A DNA stretch of 64,000 bases from CAVQNQ01 sp963714205. GTDB lineage: Bacteria > Acidobacteriota > Terriglobia > Bryobacterales > Bryobacteraceae. The notes under the pieces are model-generated. The model had not been told where the DNA came from, made no database searches, and worked only from the letters and a program-made list of their open reading frames with translations. The stretch covers positions 682,001 to 746,000 of the forward strand of contig CAVQNQ010000004.1 in the NCBI GenBank assembly GCA_963714205.1, in the 5' to 3' direction. The position numbers and the translations under genes are program-made. Positions within the stretch are counted from its first letter, which is position 1. Each line of letters starts with the position of its first letter. This document shows positions 53,610 to 63,225 of this stretch, piece by piece.

Positions 53610-56600
53610 TCAGAACTGAAACCTCACCGATCCCTGCAGCGTGCGCGGGCCGCCGGTTTGCAGAATGGGGGCCAGGCCGCTGCCCGGCGTTCCCGTACCG
53701 AGCATCATGTTCAACATGGAGGTGGATTCGCCGAATAAGGGGCTGTTCAAGTAGCGCACCGGGTCGGCGAAGTTGGGCTGGTTAAGCGCGTTGAAGGCTT
53801 CCAGGCGAATCTGAAACCGCTTCTGCTCGCCCAGCCGGAACTCGCGGCGCAATGCCAAATCCAGTTGGGACATTCCGAAACCGGTCAGAACGTTGCGGCC
53901 CAGGTTACCCTGCTGCTCGTATGGCGCGGCCGCGAAGGCCGCTGGGTTGAGCCGCCGGTGCCCCGGCGCGGCCGGGTCGGCGATCCACAGCGGCTGCCCG
54001 CGAACCCGGTTGGGCCGGAACGCGTTCATGAGCGTGATCCCCATGAACTCGTCGGCATCCAGCACGGTTATGGGGAATCCGCTGCGTGCGCGCAGGATGG
54101 CATCCAGCGCCCAGCCATTCGCCAGGCGCGCCAGGCCACGCGTTCCCTCGGGCGCCGTGTACCCGTAAGTCAAAGCGGCGGTCATCGAGTGGCGCACATC
54201 GAAGTCCGAGGAGCCGCGATCCTGCGACCCGGGGCCGGCCCATACCAGGAAAGCGTCGCTCGAATCGTTATCGATGGAATGCGACCACGCGTAAGATGCC
54301 CTGGCTTCCAGGCCCGCCGCCAGGCTGTGGCGGTACTCCACCTGGAGGGCGTTGTAATCGGATTGGCCGCGATTGGTGGTTAGGGCGACCCAGTTGGTCA
54401 GGGTGTTTCCATCGCCGCCCACCTCGCGGCGGATCAGGTCGCGCCCGGCTGAACCCAGGTAGCTCACCGACAGCACGTCATGGCCCGTCCAGGCGCGCTC
54501 CAGCGACAGGTTCCATTGAGTCACTTCAGGCAGCTTCAGATTCGGCTCGAAACCGAAACTCAGCACCGAAGGGAAGACTCCTTCAACCGCGCCGCCGAAC
54601 TGGGCGATGCCCAGGGGACCGCTGTTGATGGTGTCGGTGGCGATGCTCAGGCTGGAATTGTAGTACAGCCCTCCGCCTGCGCGCAGAATGGTCCGGCCGT
54701 CGCCGGTCAGGCGGTACGCCGCTCCCAGCCGCGGAGCGAAGTTCCGGTAGGAATTCGGCCACAGAATCCGGCGCTGGGATTCCACACTATCGTCGAGCGG
54801 ATTGTAGAACAGGGTGGCTTGGGCCGGCAGCGGGGCCGGACTGAACTCCCACCGCAGACCCACCGCCACCGTCAGGCGCGCGAAGGGCTGCCAGGCGTCT
54901 TGCGCCCACAACGAAAGCTCCTGTACGGGCATGGAAAGGCGGATGGCGTCCGACCGGGCCAACCAGACGCTGCTGCTGTCCAAAAGGTTGTCCATGCTGT
55001 CGGCGATCACCCCCAAAGTCCCCGTGTCGTCGCGGCGCACCGCCAGGATGTGCCGATAATCGGCGCCGAACTTCAGCGTGTGCGGACCGCGAGCCAGCGA
55101 AGCGGTCCCCAGAACTTGCACCTGCCGCTGCCGCCGGTCGCCCTCGCGCCCGGAAACGAGCTGCCCCACACCGCCGATCGTGAAGCGCACCATGTAGTCG
55201 CAGGGCACCCCGGGACCGAGAAACTGCTCGGCCAGGGCCTGCAGCCCGCACCCCGGAACGTCCGACCCATCACCGGCGGTCCACACCGAATGGGCGTCGG
55301 CCTGGGAGACATTGGCGCGCAGGTCGAAGACCGTCCGTTCGGAACGGCGCGCGTTGAGGCCCAAGGTCAAGCTGCGCAGCCGCAAGTCGAGCTGATTCAC
55401 CTGGATGCTGCCGAATTGATTGCTCGATGGCGAATCGCTATAGCGGCCGAAGAGCGTGACGCGTGAGGTGAGGGCGTGGTCCACGCGGGCACTGCCGGCA
55501 TCGAGGGCGGCGGGACGATCGTCGCGGCCGACCCATTCGCCGATCCCGCCCGCCAACACGCCGGCATTCGGCGTGGGAAACAGGTTCACCGCGCCCTGAG
55601 CCCACGGCGCCACCGTCTGGCGGGCATCCGCCGAGGGCACCGGTTGTACCCAAACGTAGGGCTGGCGCATGGTCATGCGCTCGAACGATAGAAAGAAGAA
55701 CGTGCGATCGCGGCGCACGGGGCCGCCTAGAGTCCCGCTCGTATCCTCCATGCGCAGGGGCGCGCGCCCGTAGCCGTTCTGGTTGCCGAACCAGTCGTTG
55801 GCGCCCAGCAGCTCGTTGCGCACGCGGTATGACGCGGAACCGTGGAATGCGGCGGTACCCGATCGGCTCGTAATGGCAATGCTGGCACCCGGCAATCGGC
55901 CAAACTCGGCCGCTTCCGTGGAGGTCTGCACGCGGAACTCTTCGATCGCCTCCGTCGCGATCACCGAATCCAGGCTGCCGAAGGCGCTCAGGCCCGGCAG
56001 CACACCGCCGGTGGATTGCGCGGGAAGGCCGCCGGCGGCGACTCCCGTGTTGGCGCTGACGCCATCCACGGTAAAGTAGTTGGCATTTGGCCTTTGCCCG
56101 CTGGCCGTGAACTGCCCCGCCTCGCCGCGCGTGGCGGGAATCACGTTGGTGCCGGGGACCAGCTCGAGCATCGTGAGCAGGCCGCGGCCGTTGAGGGGCA
56201 GATGATCGAGGTCCTGGCGTTCGAACCGGCTGCCCGCGGCGGCATCCTGCTCCTGCGCGATCAGCGGCGCGCTGCCCGTCACCGTGATGCTCTCCTCGAT
56301 GCTGCCCACGGGCAGGATGAAATCGGCCCGCGCGGGGCTGCTTTCCGCGAGGCGCACGCCAAAACGGATTACGGTGCGAAAGCCGGGCTTGCGCGCGGTG
56401 ATCTTGTAAACCCCCGGTTCGAGCGCGGCGATGGCATATGAACCGCTCAGTTCCGATTCCACGGTCCGGCGAAAGCCGGTGTCCTCGTTGACGGCGGTGA
56501 TGACCGCGGCCGGGATGCCGGCTTCGGAGGTATCCAGGATTCTTCCCGCCAGGCTCGCATAGGGCTGGGCCTCACCCGTGGCGGCGCCGAGGTAACCAAA

Positions 56601-56633
56601 TACCAGCAGAGCAGCCAGCGAGCCCGGGGACAT
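53610..56633 (-). CDS. TonB-dependent-receptor-like outer membrane protein with carboxypeptidase-regulatory domain
   Basis: 1007 residues, intact. Signal peptide, then a CarboxypepD_reg domain (SLAGRILDTSEAGIPAAVIT), a plug-like region (FERQDLDHLPLNGRGLLTML, NANYFTVDGVSANTG, AIEEFRVQTSTEAAEFGR) and a long beta-barrel ending in GSVRFQF, whose terminal phenylalanine is the Bam signal. This is the acidobacterial type of receptor for oligomer import. It lies 9 nt after the anti-sigma gene, so sigma factor, anti-sigma and receptor form one operon. Confidence 0.9.
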   Translation of the reverse strand: MSPGSLAALLVFGYLGAATGEAQPYASLAGRILDTSEAGIPAAVITAVNEDTGFRRTVESELSGSYAIAALEPGVYKITARKPGFRTVIRFGVRLAESSPARADFILPVGSIEESITVTGSAPLIAQEQDAAAGSRFERQDLDHLPLNGRGLLTMLELVPGTNVIPATRGEAGQFTASGQRPNANYFTVDGVSANTGVAAGGLPAQSTGGVLPGLSAFGSLDSVIATEAIEEFRVQTSTEAAEFGRLPGASIAITSRSGTAAFHGSASYRVRNELLGANDWFGNQNGYGRAPLRMEDTSGTLGGPVRRDRTFFFLSFERMTMRQPYVWVQPVPSADARQTVAPWAQGAVNLFPTPNAGVLAGGIGEWVGRDDRPAALDAGSARVDHALTSRVTLFGRYSDSPSSNQFGSIQVNQLDLRLRSLTLGLNARRSERTVFDLRANVSQADAHSVWTAGDGSDVPGCGLQALAEQFLGPGVPCDYMVRFTIGGVGQLVSGREGDRRQRQVQVLGTASLARGPHTLKFGADYRHILAVRRDDTGTLGVIADSMDNLLDSSSVWLARSDAIRLSMPVQELSLWAQDAWQPFARLTVAVGLRWEFSPAPLPAQATLFYNPLDDSVESQRRILWPNSYRNFAPRLGAAYRLTGDGRTILRAGGGLYYNSSLSIATDTINSGPLGIAQFGGAVEGVFPSVLSFGFEPNLKLPEVTQWNLSLERAWTGHDVLSVSYLGSAGRDLIRREVGGDGNTLTNWVALTTNRGQSDYNALQVEYRHSLAAGLEARASYAWSHSIDNDSSDAFLVWAGPGSQDRGSSDFDVRHSMTAALTYGYTAPEGTRGLARLANGWALDAILRARSGFPITVLDADEFMGITLMNAFRPNRVRGQPLWIADPAAPGHRRLNPAAFAAAPYEQQGNLGRNVLTGFGMSQLDLALRREFRLGEQKRFQIRLEAFNALNQPNFADPVRYLNSPLFGESTSMLNMMLGTGTPGSGLAPILQTGGPRTLQGSVRFQF

Positions 56634-56642
56634 GTATCTATC

Positions 56643-58348
56643 CTACCCTCCGGCGTCGCGCGAGAGCAGGCGCTGGCAATCCTCCAATTCGGTCTTCAGT
56701 TGTTGCAGCGCGGTGAGCAGTGCGGAAGGCAAGTCGCTGTTGGCGCCATCGCCGGGCGTCGCTCCCCACACCACCGATAGCAGCACCTCCACGCGGCGCG
56801 CCGCTTGGAAGGCGTTTTCGGCGCTGGCCTGCCACGTGTCCGGCGCGCCGGCGGGCGCCGGGGAAGCCGATCCGCCCAAGGCGGTCAGCAAGGGGTTCAT
56901 AGCGCCGTCGATGGCCTCCACATGCCGTAGCATAGCCGCGGCATGTTCGCGGGCCATCTCATTGAGCGTGTTCCGCCCGCCGGGCTTCAGAGACGCCTGG
57001 GCACTCGCCGGAAAGCGCTCGGCCAGCGAACGCAGCGCATAGGCTCGCGCCATGGCGCTTTCATTCCAATCCAGAATCTGCGCGCCGATCCGTTCCATCT
57101 CGGCGCGGCCGCCCACCTGGCGTTCGAGGCGGGCCTGCACGCTCCCGGCGGCCGGGGGCTCGCGGGCGGGGCCACGCGCACTCCCGTCTCCGGCGCGACC
57201 GCCGCCGCAACGGCGCCCGGCTCTGAGAACTGCACATCCACCCGCGGCATGGACGCCAGAAGATCGTGAATCTGTTTCTGGCGGCGCGGCGGGATGCCCA
57301 CGCCGCTCACCAGCACGCGGTCGCCGGAACGGGTCACATCCACCGGATCGCCCAGGTCGGCCCCGATCTGGTGCAGCGCATTCATCACCTGCAACTCGTC
57401 GGAAATCGAGGCCGGCTCTCTGGGCGTGGGGGCGGCCGGCAGGCTTGGTTCAGCCGGCCGCCAGGGAACCTCGAGATGCTCGTTAAATGATGTACCGCTC
57501 ATCGATGGTTCCGGTATCTCGGTCAACTCCACCCATTCCCGGTCGCGAAACTCCAAGCGGCTCTCGACGGGGTGGAGATCGGTGGCGCGGAGGGTCAGGC
57601 TGGCGGAGGCCAGCTCGCCCGATTCCGCGGCCGTTTGAATCTGATAGCAGCTCTCGGATGGCCGCTCGGGGTCGGCCACGGTGGTGACTTCATCGCGCTT
57701 GCGGGGCACGCTATCGCGCCAAGCCTGGAAGGACCGCGCGCTGAGCGGATCGTCCCAATCGTAGTGCGCCGCGGCGAACAGCGCCCGGATCGCGGGAGTG
57801 TCCGCATCGCGCGGGGCCCGCGCGGATTCGACGCCCACGCCATCGATCAGCCGCGCGATCTGGCGCGTGCGCGTCCGGATGCGGATGTGCCGGACCGCTT
57901 TAGGCTGGCTATCCGCGATGGCCACGGCTTTCCCGAGCAGTTCCGCGGCGTGCACTGACGGCGCCTTGCGAAGTTGCAGGAAGGCGGCGCACAGAACTGC
58001 GGCGGCGGCCAGCGTGGCGGCCGCCCAGCGCCATGGCGCGGGGCCGGCGAAGGCCCGCGCCAGGCGCTTCGGCCATCCCGCCGGGGCTTCGGTGGCATCT
58101 ATGCGGGCGAACTCCTCGTACAGATCGGCCCACGGGCGCGGCGGCGGCGGCAGGTAACGGTCTAGCACCGCCTGGCGATAGCGTACGCAATCGGCCACAG
58201 TTTTGCGCAATTCATCCAGTTCGGCACGGCACTGCCAGCAGGCTTCCAGGTGCCGCTCCACCCGGCGCGCTTCGCCGGAGGCGATCTCGCCATCGTTATA
58301 TTGCAGCAGGCAGCCTTCACCGGGATGGCCGGTCTCGTACTTACTCAT
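56643..58348 (-). pseudogene. zinc-finger anti-sigma factor with large periplasmic part, frameshifted
   Basis: The N-terminus has the anti-sigma zinc site VERHLEACWQCRAEL (HxxxCxxC), one membrane helix near residue 110 (WRWAAATLAAAAVLCAAFLQL in part) and a long periplasmic region. A segment DLGDPVDVTRSGDRVLVSG... resembles a BON-like fold. Sense is lost after RVAPPASP. Adding one C to the C5 run (57154-57158) restores AAGSVQARLERQVGGRAEM and continues to a stop at 56643, giving about 568 residues. It overlaps the sigma gene by 8 nt and precedes the receptor gene by 9 nt. Confidence 0.83.
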
Positions 58349-58895
58349 GGCCCGCTTTCCTCAGGTGCGAAACGGCGCGCCGCAGGAACTCGCCCACGGC
58401 CGACGCGCTGATCCCCAGCGTGGACCCGATTTCAGGGTACCGAAGACCATCCAAGCGCAAGAAAACACACCGCTTCTGCTGTTCCGAGAGGCCCTCTATG
58501 GCATGGTGGAACCGTTTCAAACGTTCGCGCTCCAGGAGACTCTGCTCGGGGTCATGGCCGGCGGCCATCAGGCGGGTTTCAAGGCCCGGGTCGAAAGGTT
58601 CCTCCGAAGCGTACCGGGCGCGCACCTGGAGCCCGTGATTGTGCGCCACGCGGAATACCCAACCTCTTGGATTTTCAATGGATTCGCCGCTCTTGAGAGC
58701 GCTGTAGAGGCGCATGAACACCTCCTGCACAGTCTCCTGCGCTCGCGGAGGAGGCAGTCCCAACGTCAGCAGGTACCGGTAGACGTCCTGTCGCGACTCC
58801 TCGAACAACTTCGCCACCTGGTCTTGCAATGCCGGGTGTGCCCGTTCTTGCCGGAGGATTCCCACGAACGCGTTACCAACTGAACGGCCCGACAT
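58341..58895 (-). CDS. ECF-type RNA polymerase sigma factor
   Basis: 184 residues from ATG 58895; a TTG at 58913 is an alternative. Region 2 is seen in DVYRYLLTLGLPPPRAQETVQ and EVFMRLYSALKSGE, and region 4 in LSEQQKRCVFLRLDGLRYPEI with STLGISASAVGEFLRRAV. It should direct transcription of its own operon, including the receptor gene, when released by the anti-sigma factor. The start is divergent from the GT2 gene across 164 nt in which I could not recognise an ECF promoter. Confidence 0.92.
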   Translation of the reverse strand: MSGRSVGNAFVGILRQERAHPALQDQVAKLFEESRQDVYRYLLTLGLPPPRAQETVQEVFMRLYSALKSGESIENPRGWVFRVAHNHGLQVRARYASEEPFDPGLETRLMAAGHDPEQSLLERERLKRFHHAIEGLSEQQKRCVFLRLDGLRYPEIGSTLGISASAVGEFLRRAVSHLRKAGHE

Positions 58896-59059
58896 CGTTA
58901 CAAGCCATACCAAAGACCCGCGACCACTACGTTTGCATTACAGCTTGCGGAAATATTTTTACGCACATTCCCTGGCTTAGATCGAAATTCGCACATTTGG
59001 CAGCATTCAGTGTAGTTGAAGCGGCCCCCTCGCGGGTCTTTGCATCGGAACCCGAAAAC

Positions 59060-60115
59060 GTGCCCGACTTCCAGGTTTGCGTCACTGTTGTAACATTCAA
59101 CAGCGCGCGGTATATCCGGTGCTCGCTCGAAGCCGTTCTCGCGCAGGAAGGTGTCGCTTTGGGGGTCGTGGTCGTGGACAATGCCTCCTTGGATGGGACG
59201 CGCGCCATCCTGGGGGAATTCGCGGGACGGATCCGGGTGATCCTGAACGAGCGCAACCGCGGGTTCGCGGAGGCCCAGAACCAAGCTATCCGCGCCGCTT
59301 CGAGCGAGTGGGTGCTGGCCCTGAATCCGGATGCCCTGCTGTCGCCCATTTTCCTGAAGAACCTGGTGGATGCGGGCGCCACCGATTCACGGGTCGGCTC
59401 AGTTTGCGGGAAGCTGCTCTCCATCGGGCCGGGCTTCGATCCCCTTCCCGAGCGGCGCATCGATTCTACCGGTATCTACTTCACCCCGGCGCTGCGCCAT
59501 TTCGATCGCGGCTGGCACGAGCCGGACGACGGCCGCTTCGATGCCACCGAGTACGTCTTCGGGGCCAGTGCCGCGGCGGCCCTCTACCGCCGCGAGATGA
59601 TCGACGATATCTCCGTGAGCGGCGACTTCTTCGATCCCGATTTCTTCGCCTATCGCGAGGATGCGGATGTGGCTTGGCGCGCCCAGTTGCTGGGTTGGCG
59701 GTGTCTATATACCCCGGCGGCTGTGGCTTACCATGTGCGCAGCGTGGTACCCGGCGATCGCCGCGCGGTCCCCGCGGCCGTCAACATGCACTCGGTGAAG
59801 AACCGCTTCCTCATGCGCATCAAGAATGCCACGCCGGATCTGTACCGGCGTTTCTGGGCTCCCATGACGGCGCGGGACCTGCTGGTCTTGGGCGGAATCC
59901 TGGTGGCGGAGCCCCGCTCGCTCGCGGCGCTTTGGCGGCTGGCCACCTGCCTGCCGAGAACCGTGCGCAGCCGGCGTATCATTATGAGCCGCCGGGTGGC
60001 CACGGACCAAGCTATGGCGAACTGGTTCAGCTTCGAGCCGGCGGCCAGCGCGCTTAGGCCGGCCATGCCGGAACCCGGGTTGGATGCCGATAGAGTCGCC
60101 GTTCCCACCACCTGA
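59060..60115 (+). CDS. GT2 family glycosyltransferase
   Basis: 351 residues from GTG 59060, where homologous sequence begins (PDFQVCVTVVTFNSARYIRC). GT-A motifs: VVVVDNASLDGTRAILGEF, LALNPDALLSPIFLKNL (DxD-like position), FDPDFFAYREDADVAWRAQLLGW in parts. The protein resembles rhamnosyl- or other sugar transferases for surface polysaccharide. The open frame upstream to 58829 overlaps the sigma factor gene and is not conserved in look. Followed by 97 nt before the protease gene. Confidence 0.87.
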   Translation: MPDFQVCVTVVTFNSARYIRCSLEAVLAQEGVALGVVVVDNASLDGTRAILGEFAGRIRVILNERNRGFAEAQNQAIRAASSEWVLALNPDALLSPIFLKNLVDAGATDSRVGSVCGKLLSIGPGFDPLPERRIDSTGIYFTPALRHFDRGWHEPDDGRFDATEYVFGASAAAALYRREMIDDISVSGDFFDPDFFAYREDADVAWRAQLLGWRCLYTPAAVAYHVRSVVPGDRRAVPAAVNMHSVKNRFLMRIKNATPDLYRRFWAPMTARDLLVLGGILVAEPRSLAALWRLATCLPRTVRSRRIIMSRRVATDQAMANWFSFEPAASALRPAMPEPGLDADRVAVPTT

Positions 60116-60212
60116 GCCCGGGGATCGGGGAAATTTCTGACAGCTTCCGGCTAGCCCACCTAGCCGCAAACTGTTACGGAACTTACGTTTCAGTGTGCTA
60201 GTCTGTTTTGAC

Positions 60213-61859
60213 ATGAGAGAGCACCGACGCAGAGCCCGCACTTTATTTGCGCGTATGCTATCCGGCAGCCGTTTCGTGCCCCTGGTACTTGCCGGCCTTC
60301 TGGCCTGGCAAACGGCCTTCGCGGGCCGGCTGGTTCCGGCTGAGAAACAAACCCTCGAGTTGACGCCCGGCGTGGTACTAGTGGCCGTAACTTACCAGGT
60401 TACGGCGACGTTCCAGGTCCCCAAGGAACAACCTCAGAAGATTGAACTTTCCTACACCGTCACGGGGAGCGGTTTCATTTACCGTCCGGATGGGTACGTC
60501 ATCACCAACGGCCACGTGGTGGCGGACGCGAACACGAAAGACGCCCAGGCCCAAGCGGACTTGGCGCGTAGCATCCGGCATGACATCCTCATCGAGAGGC
60601 TCGTGCCGTATTTCGAGCGCGCCACAAAGAAGGATTTCACCGGGCACGAGGATGAACTGGCCCAGGCCATCAACCTGCGGATGAGCTACAGCGTTCCCGA
60701 ACTGAGGATCTATCTCGCCAACCGCGCGTCATTCAACGGCGAGATTAAGGCCTACAGCGACCCGGTAACCTCGGGCGGCAAGGACGTGGCGATTATAAAG
60801 ATCGACGTCAACAACCTGCCCACGGTCCGGCTGGGCGATTCCGAAAAGGTCCACATCCAGGAGGCCATGCGCGTCATCGGCTACCCGGGTGCAGCGTCGC
60901 CCCTGAACTTGAAGCTGATCGCGATGGACTCGGTCTTCGTGCCCACCGTCACCAACGGCCATGTTTCGGCAGTGAAAGTGGACTTCAAGGGCAGCCCGGT
61001 GATCCAATCCGACGCGGCCATCACGCACGGCAACAGCGGCGGTCCGGCGTTCAACGAAGCGGGCGAGGTGATCGGCATTGCCACGTTCGGCCCGGAGGTG
61101 GCGGGCTTCAACTTCTTCGTGCCCATCAACACCGCCATGGAGTTCGTGAAATCCGTTGGCGCGGCGCCTGAACCCGGTCTCTTCGACAGCTTGTGGAAAG
61201 ATGCCCTGGACACCTACGACGCCGGCAAGTTCGAAACCTCGAAAAGGAAACTGGACGACGTGCTTCGCATCATGCCCAATGAGCCGGATGCCACGCGCCT
61301 TTTTGCAGCCGCCGAATTGGGCGCCGCGCAGGAAGGCGCGGTGGGCAGGATGATGGAAAATTCCAGCTGGATCATGGGCGGCATGGCCGTCCTGGTGGTG
61401 GTGTTGGCGGTGGCCCTGGTCATGATGCGCCGCAGGCAACCCGTTCCGGCTCCGGCCATGGTGGGGGCGGCCGTGGGCAGTCCCGCAGGTCGAGCGCAGC
61501 CCGTGGCGTTTCAGCCCCAGGCTGCGCTGCCACAGGCCGCCCAGCAGTCCTTTGGCAGCATCCAGGTGACGGGCGGTTCGCTCGCGGGGCGCCGCTTCCC
61601 GGTCACCAAGGCGGGCCTGTTGCTGGGCCGCGACAGTGCCAAATGCCAGGTGGTGTTCACGGAGGATGTGGTTTCCGGCGAGCACGCCTGGATCGTCCCG
61701 TTGGACGGTGGCGTGGCAGTGATCGACCGCGGCTCGAGTAACGGAACTTTCATCAACTCGGTGGATTCCCCGCGCGTCAGCAAAGTTGGCCTGCAGAACG
61801 GCGACCGCGTGTATCTGGGCAAGAAGGGTTCGGTGGTGGTAACTTACTTCGCGTCCTGA
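60213..61859 (+). CDS. membrane-anchored trypsin-like protease with cytosolic FHA domain
   Basis: 548 residues. N-terminal signal/anchor near residues 20-40 (RFVPLVLAGLLAWQTAFA). The protease domain has the triad H101 (ITNGHVV), D191 (GGKDVAIIKID) and S275 (THGNSGGPAF) with a long helical insert between H and D. A membrane helix at about 385-407 (MGGMAVLVVVLAVALVMM) ends in MRRR, placing the rest in the cytosol by the positive-inside rule. Residues 447-548 are an FHA domain (LLLGRDSAKCQ, SGEHAWI, SSNGTFIN). The protein can link cytosolic phosphothreonine state to a periplasmic protease. First gene of the kinase/phosphatase cluster. Confidence 0.88.
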   Translation: MREHRRRARTLFARMLSGSRFVPLVLAGLLAWQTAFAGRLVPAEKQTLELTPGVVLVAVTYQVTATFQVPKEQPQKIELSYTVTGSGFIYRPDGYVITNGHVVADANTKDAQAQADLARSIRHDILIERLVPYFERATKKDFTGHEDELAQAINLRMSYSVPELRIYLANRASFNGEIKAYSDPVTSGGKDVAIIKIDVNNLPTVRLGDSEKVHIQEAMRVIGYPGAASPLNLKLIAMDSVFVPTVTNGHVSAVKVDFKGSPVIQSDAAITHGNSGGPAFNEAGEVIGIATFGPEVAGFNFFVPINTAMEFVKSVGAAPEPGLFDSLWKDALDTYDAGKFETSKRKLDDVLRIMPNEPDATRLFAAAELGAAQEGAVGRMMENSSWIMGGMAVLVVVLAVALVMMRRRQPVPAPAMVGAAVGSPAGRAQPVAFQPQAALPQAAQQSFGSIQVTGGSLAGRRFPVTKAGLLLGRDSAKCQVVFTEDVVSGEHAWIVPLDGGVAVIDRGSSNGTFINSVDSPRVSKVGLQNGDRVYLGKKGSVVVTYFAS

Positions 61860-61878
61860 AAAGGCCGAGGAGGCTCCA

Positions 61879-62394
61879 ATGGCAAAGTTTTGTGCAAACG
61901 GACATCAGATGGAAGACACCTGGCAGATTTGCCCGTACTGCCAGAAAACCGGGTTTCAGGTGGGCGGCGGCGGTTCTGAAATGGCGAAGACGCGTTTGGA
62001 ATCCGCTCCTCCTCCCGTGCCGGGCGCCGGCGGGCCCGTAGCAGTGCCGGCCGCCGGCCGCAAGACGGTCCTCGTGTCGGAGGTGCGGAAGGCCCCCGTA
62101 GTCGGCTGGTTCGTGGCCATGAGCGGCGAGCAGAAAGGCGAGGATTTTCGCGTCCGCGACGGGCAGAACACGCTCGGCTCGGCGCCCGACTGCGATATCG
62201 TCATCCGCGATGCGACGATCTCCGGCCGCCATGCCAGCATCCGCCACAAGGATGAGAAGTTCATCCTGACCGATCTCGATTCCACCAATGGGACATTCCT
62301 GAACGATGGCGCCGAGTCGATCGCCCGCGAGGATCTGAAGGACAATGACAAGGTCCGGGTGGGCGAGGTGGTGCTGAGGTTCAAGTGCCTGTAG
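61879..62394 (+). CDS. zinc-ribbon plus FHA domain protein
   Basis: 171 residues, ribosome binding site GAGGAGG before ATG. The N-terminus holds a zinc ribbon (FCANGHQ and CPYCQK), then a linker rich in alanine and proline with a TVLVSEV stretch, and an FHA domain from about residue 75 (NTLGSAPDCDIVI, SGRHASI, STNGTFLND). It binds phosphothreonine peptides, probably targets of the kinase at the end of the window. 20 nt after the protease and 6 nt before the phosphatase gene. Confidence 0.92.
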   Translation: MAKFCANGHQMEDTWQICPYCQKTGFQVGGGGSEMAKTRLESAPPPVPGAGGPVAVPAAGRKTVLVSEVRKAPVVGWFVAMSGEQKGEDFRVRDGQNTLGSAPDCDIVIRDATISGRHASIRHKDEKFILTDLDSTNGTFLNDGAESIAREDLKDNDKVRVGEVVLRFKCL

Positions 62395-62400
62395 GCGGGC

Positions 62401-63225
62401 ATGATCATACGCCCCGGTTTTGAGCTGGCCAACTTGACCGATAGCGGTTGCGTGCGCGACCGCAATGAGGATTATTACTGTTATTACGAGCCCGAAGACG
62501 ACGAGGAGTTTCGCGCGCGCGGCCGGTTGATGGTGGTAGCCGATGGCATGGGCGGCCATGAAGGCGGCCAGGTGGCCAGCGGCATAGCCGTCGAAGTGGT
62601 GCGCCGGACGTGGTCCATGGGGAACGGCGATCCGTCCGATCTTCTCATCGCGGCGATCTCCAACGCCCAAAATGCGATTCTCGACTACGCCCGCGAGCAT
62701 CCCGAACTGGCCGGCATGGGCACCACCTGCACCGCCGCGGCCGTCGTTGGCGACCGCCTGTATTACGGTCACGTGGGCGACAGCCGGCTGTATCTGATCC
62801 GCGAGGGCGCAATTCGCCGCCTTACCCGCGACCAGTCGCTGGTCCAGCGCCTGGTGGACCGCGGAGTCATCAGCGAAGAGGAAGCGGCGGACCATCCCGA
62901 CCGCAATGTGCTGGTTTCCGCGCTGGGTATGCGCGGCGCCGTGTCCGTTGACGTGCCCGAGACAGGCATCTCCCTCGAAACCGGCGACACCCTGCTGCTG
63001 TGCACGGATGGCTTGCACGGACTGGTCGCCGACGCCGAGCTGCTCGACACGGTTACGCGATGCGAGCCCCGCCAGGCCTGCGTGGAACTGGTACGGCTAG
63101 CCAAGGAGCGCGGCGGCCCGGACAACATCACTTTGCAGATTGCGCGCCTTACCGGCGCGTTACCAGAGGCCTCGCCGGCGGGATTGAAGAAGACGAGGCC
63201 GGAGTATTCAGGGGCCCAGTCATGA
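62401..63225 (+). CDS. PP2C-type Ser/Thr protein phosphatase
   Basis: 274 residues. Metal and phosphate motifs: VRDRNEDYY, MVVADGMGGHEGG, GTTCTAAAV, YGHVGDSRLYLI, LLLCTDGLHGL and GGPDNITLQ, the complete PP2C set. It removes phosphates placed by the kinase encoded next. The stop overlaps the kinase start as ATGA, so the two are translationally coupled. A short C-terminal tail follows the domain. Confidence 0.95.
   Translation: MIIRPGFELANLTDSGCVRDRNEDYYCYYEPEDDEEFRARGRLMVVADGMGGHEGGQVASGIAVEVVRRTWSMGNGDPSDLLIAAISNAQNAILDYAREHPELAGMGTTCTAAAVVGDRLYYGHVGDSRLYLIREGAIRRLTRDQSLVQRLVDRGVISEEEAADHPDRNVLVSALGMRGAVSVDVPETGISLETGDTLLLCTDGLHGLVADAELLDTVTRCEPRQACVELVRLAKERGGPDNITLQIARLTGALPEASPAGLKKTRPEYSGAQS

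Noticed and set aside
58829..59059. N-terminal extension of the GT2 protein to 58829
   Set aside because: It overlaps the divergent sigma factor gene, and GT2 homology begins just after GTG 59060.
59047..59062. ECF-type promoter GGAAC...CGT before the GT2 gene
   Set aside because: The two blocks are only 7-8 nt apart; ECF promoters need about 16.
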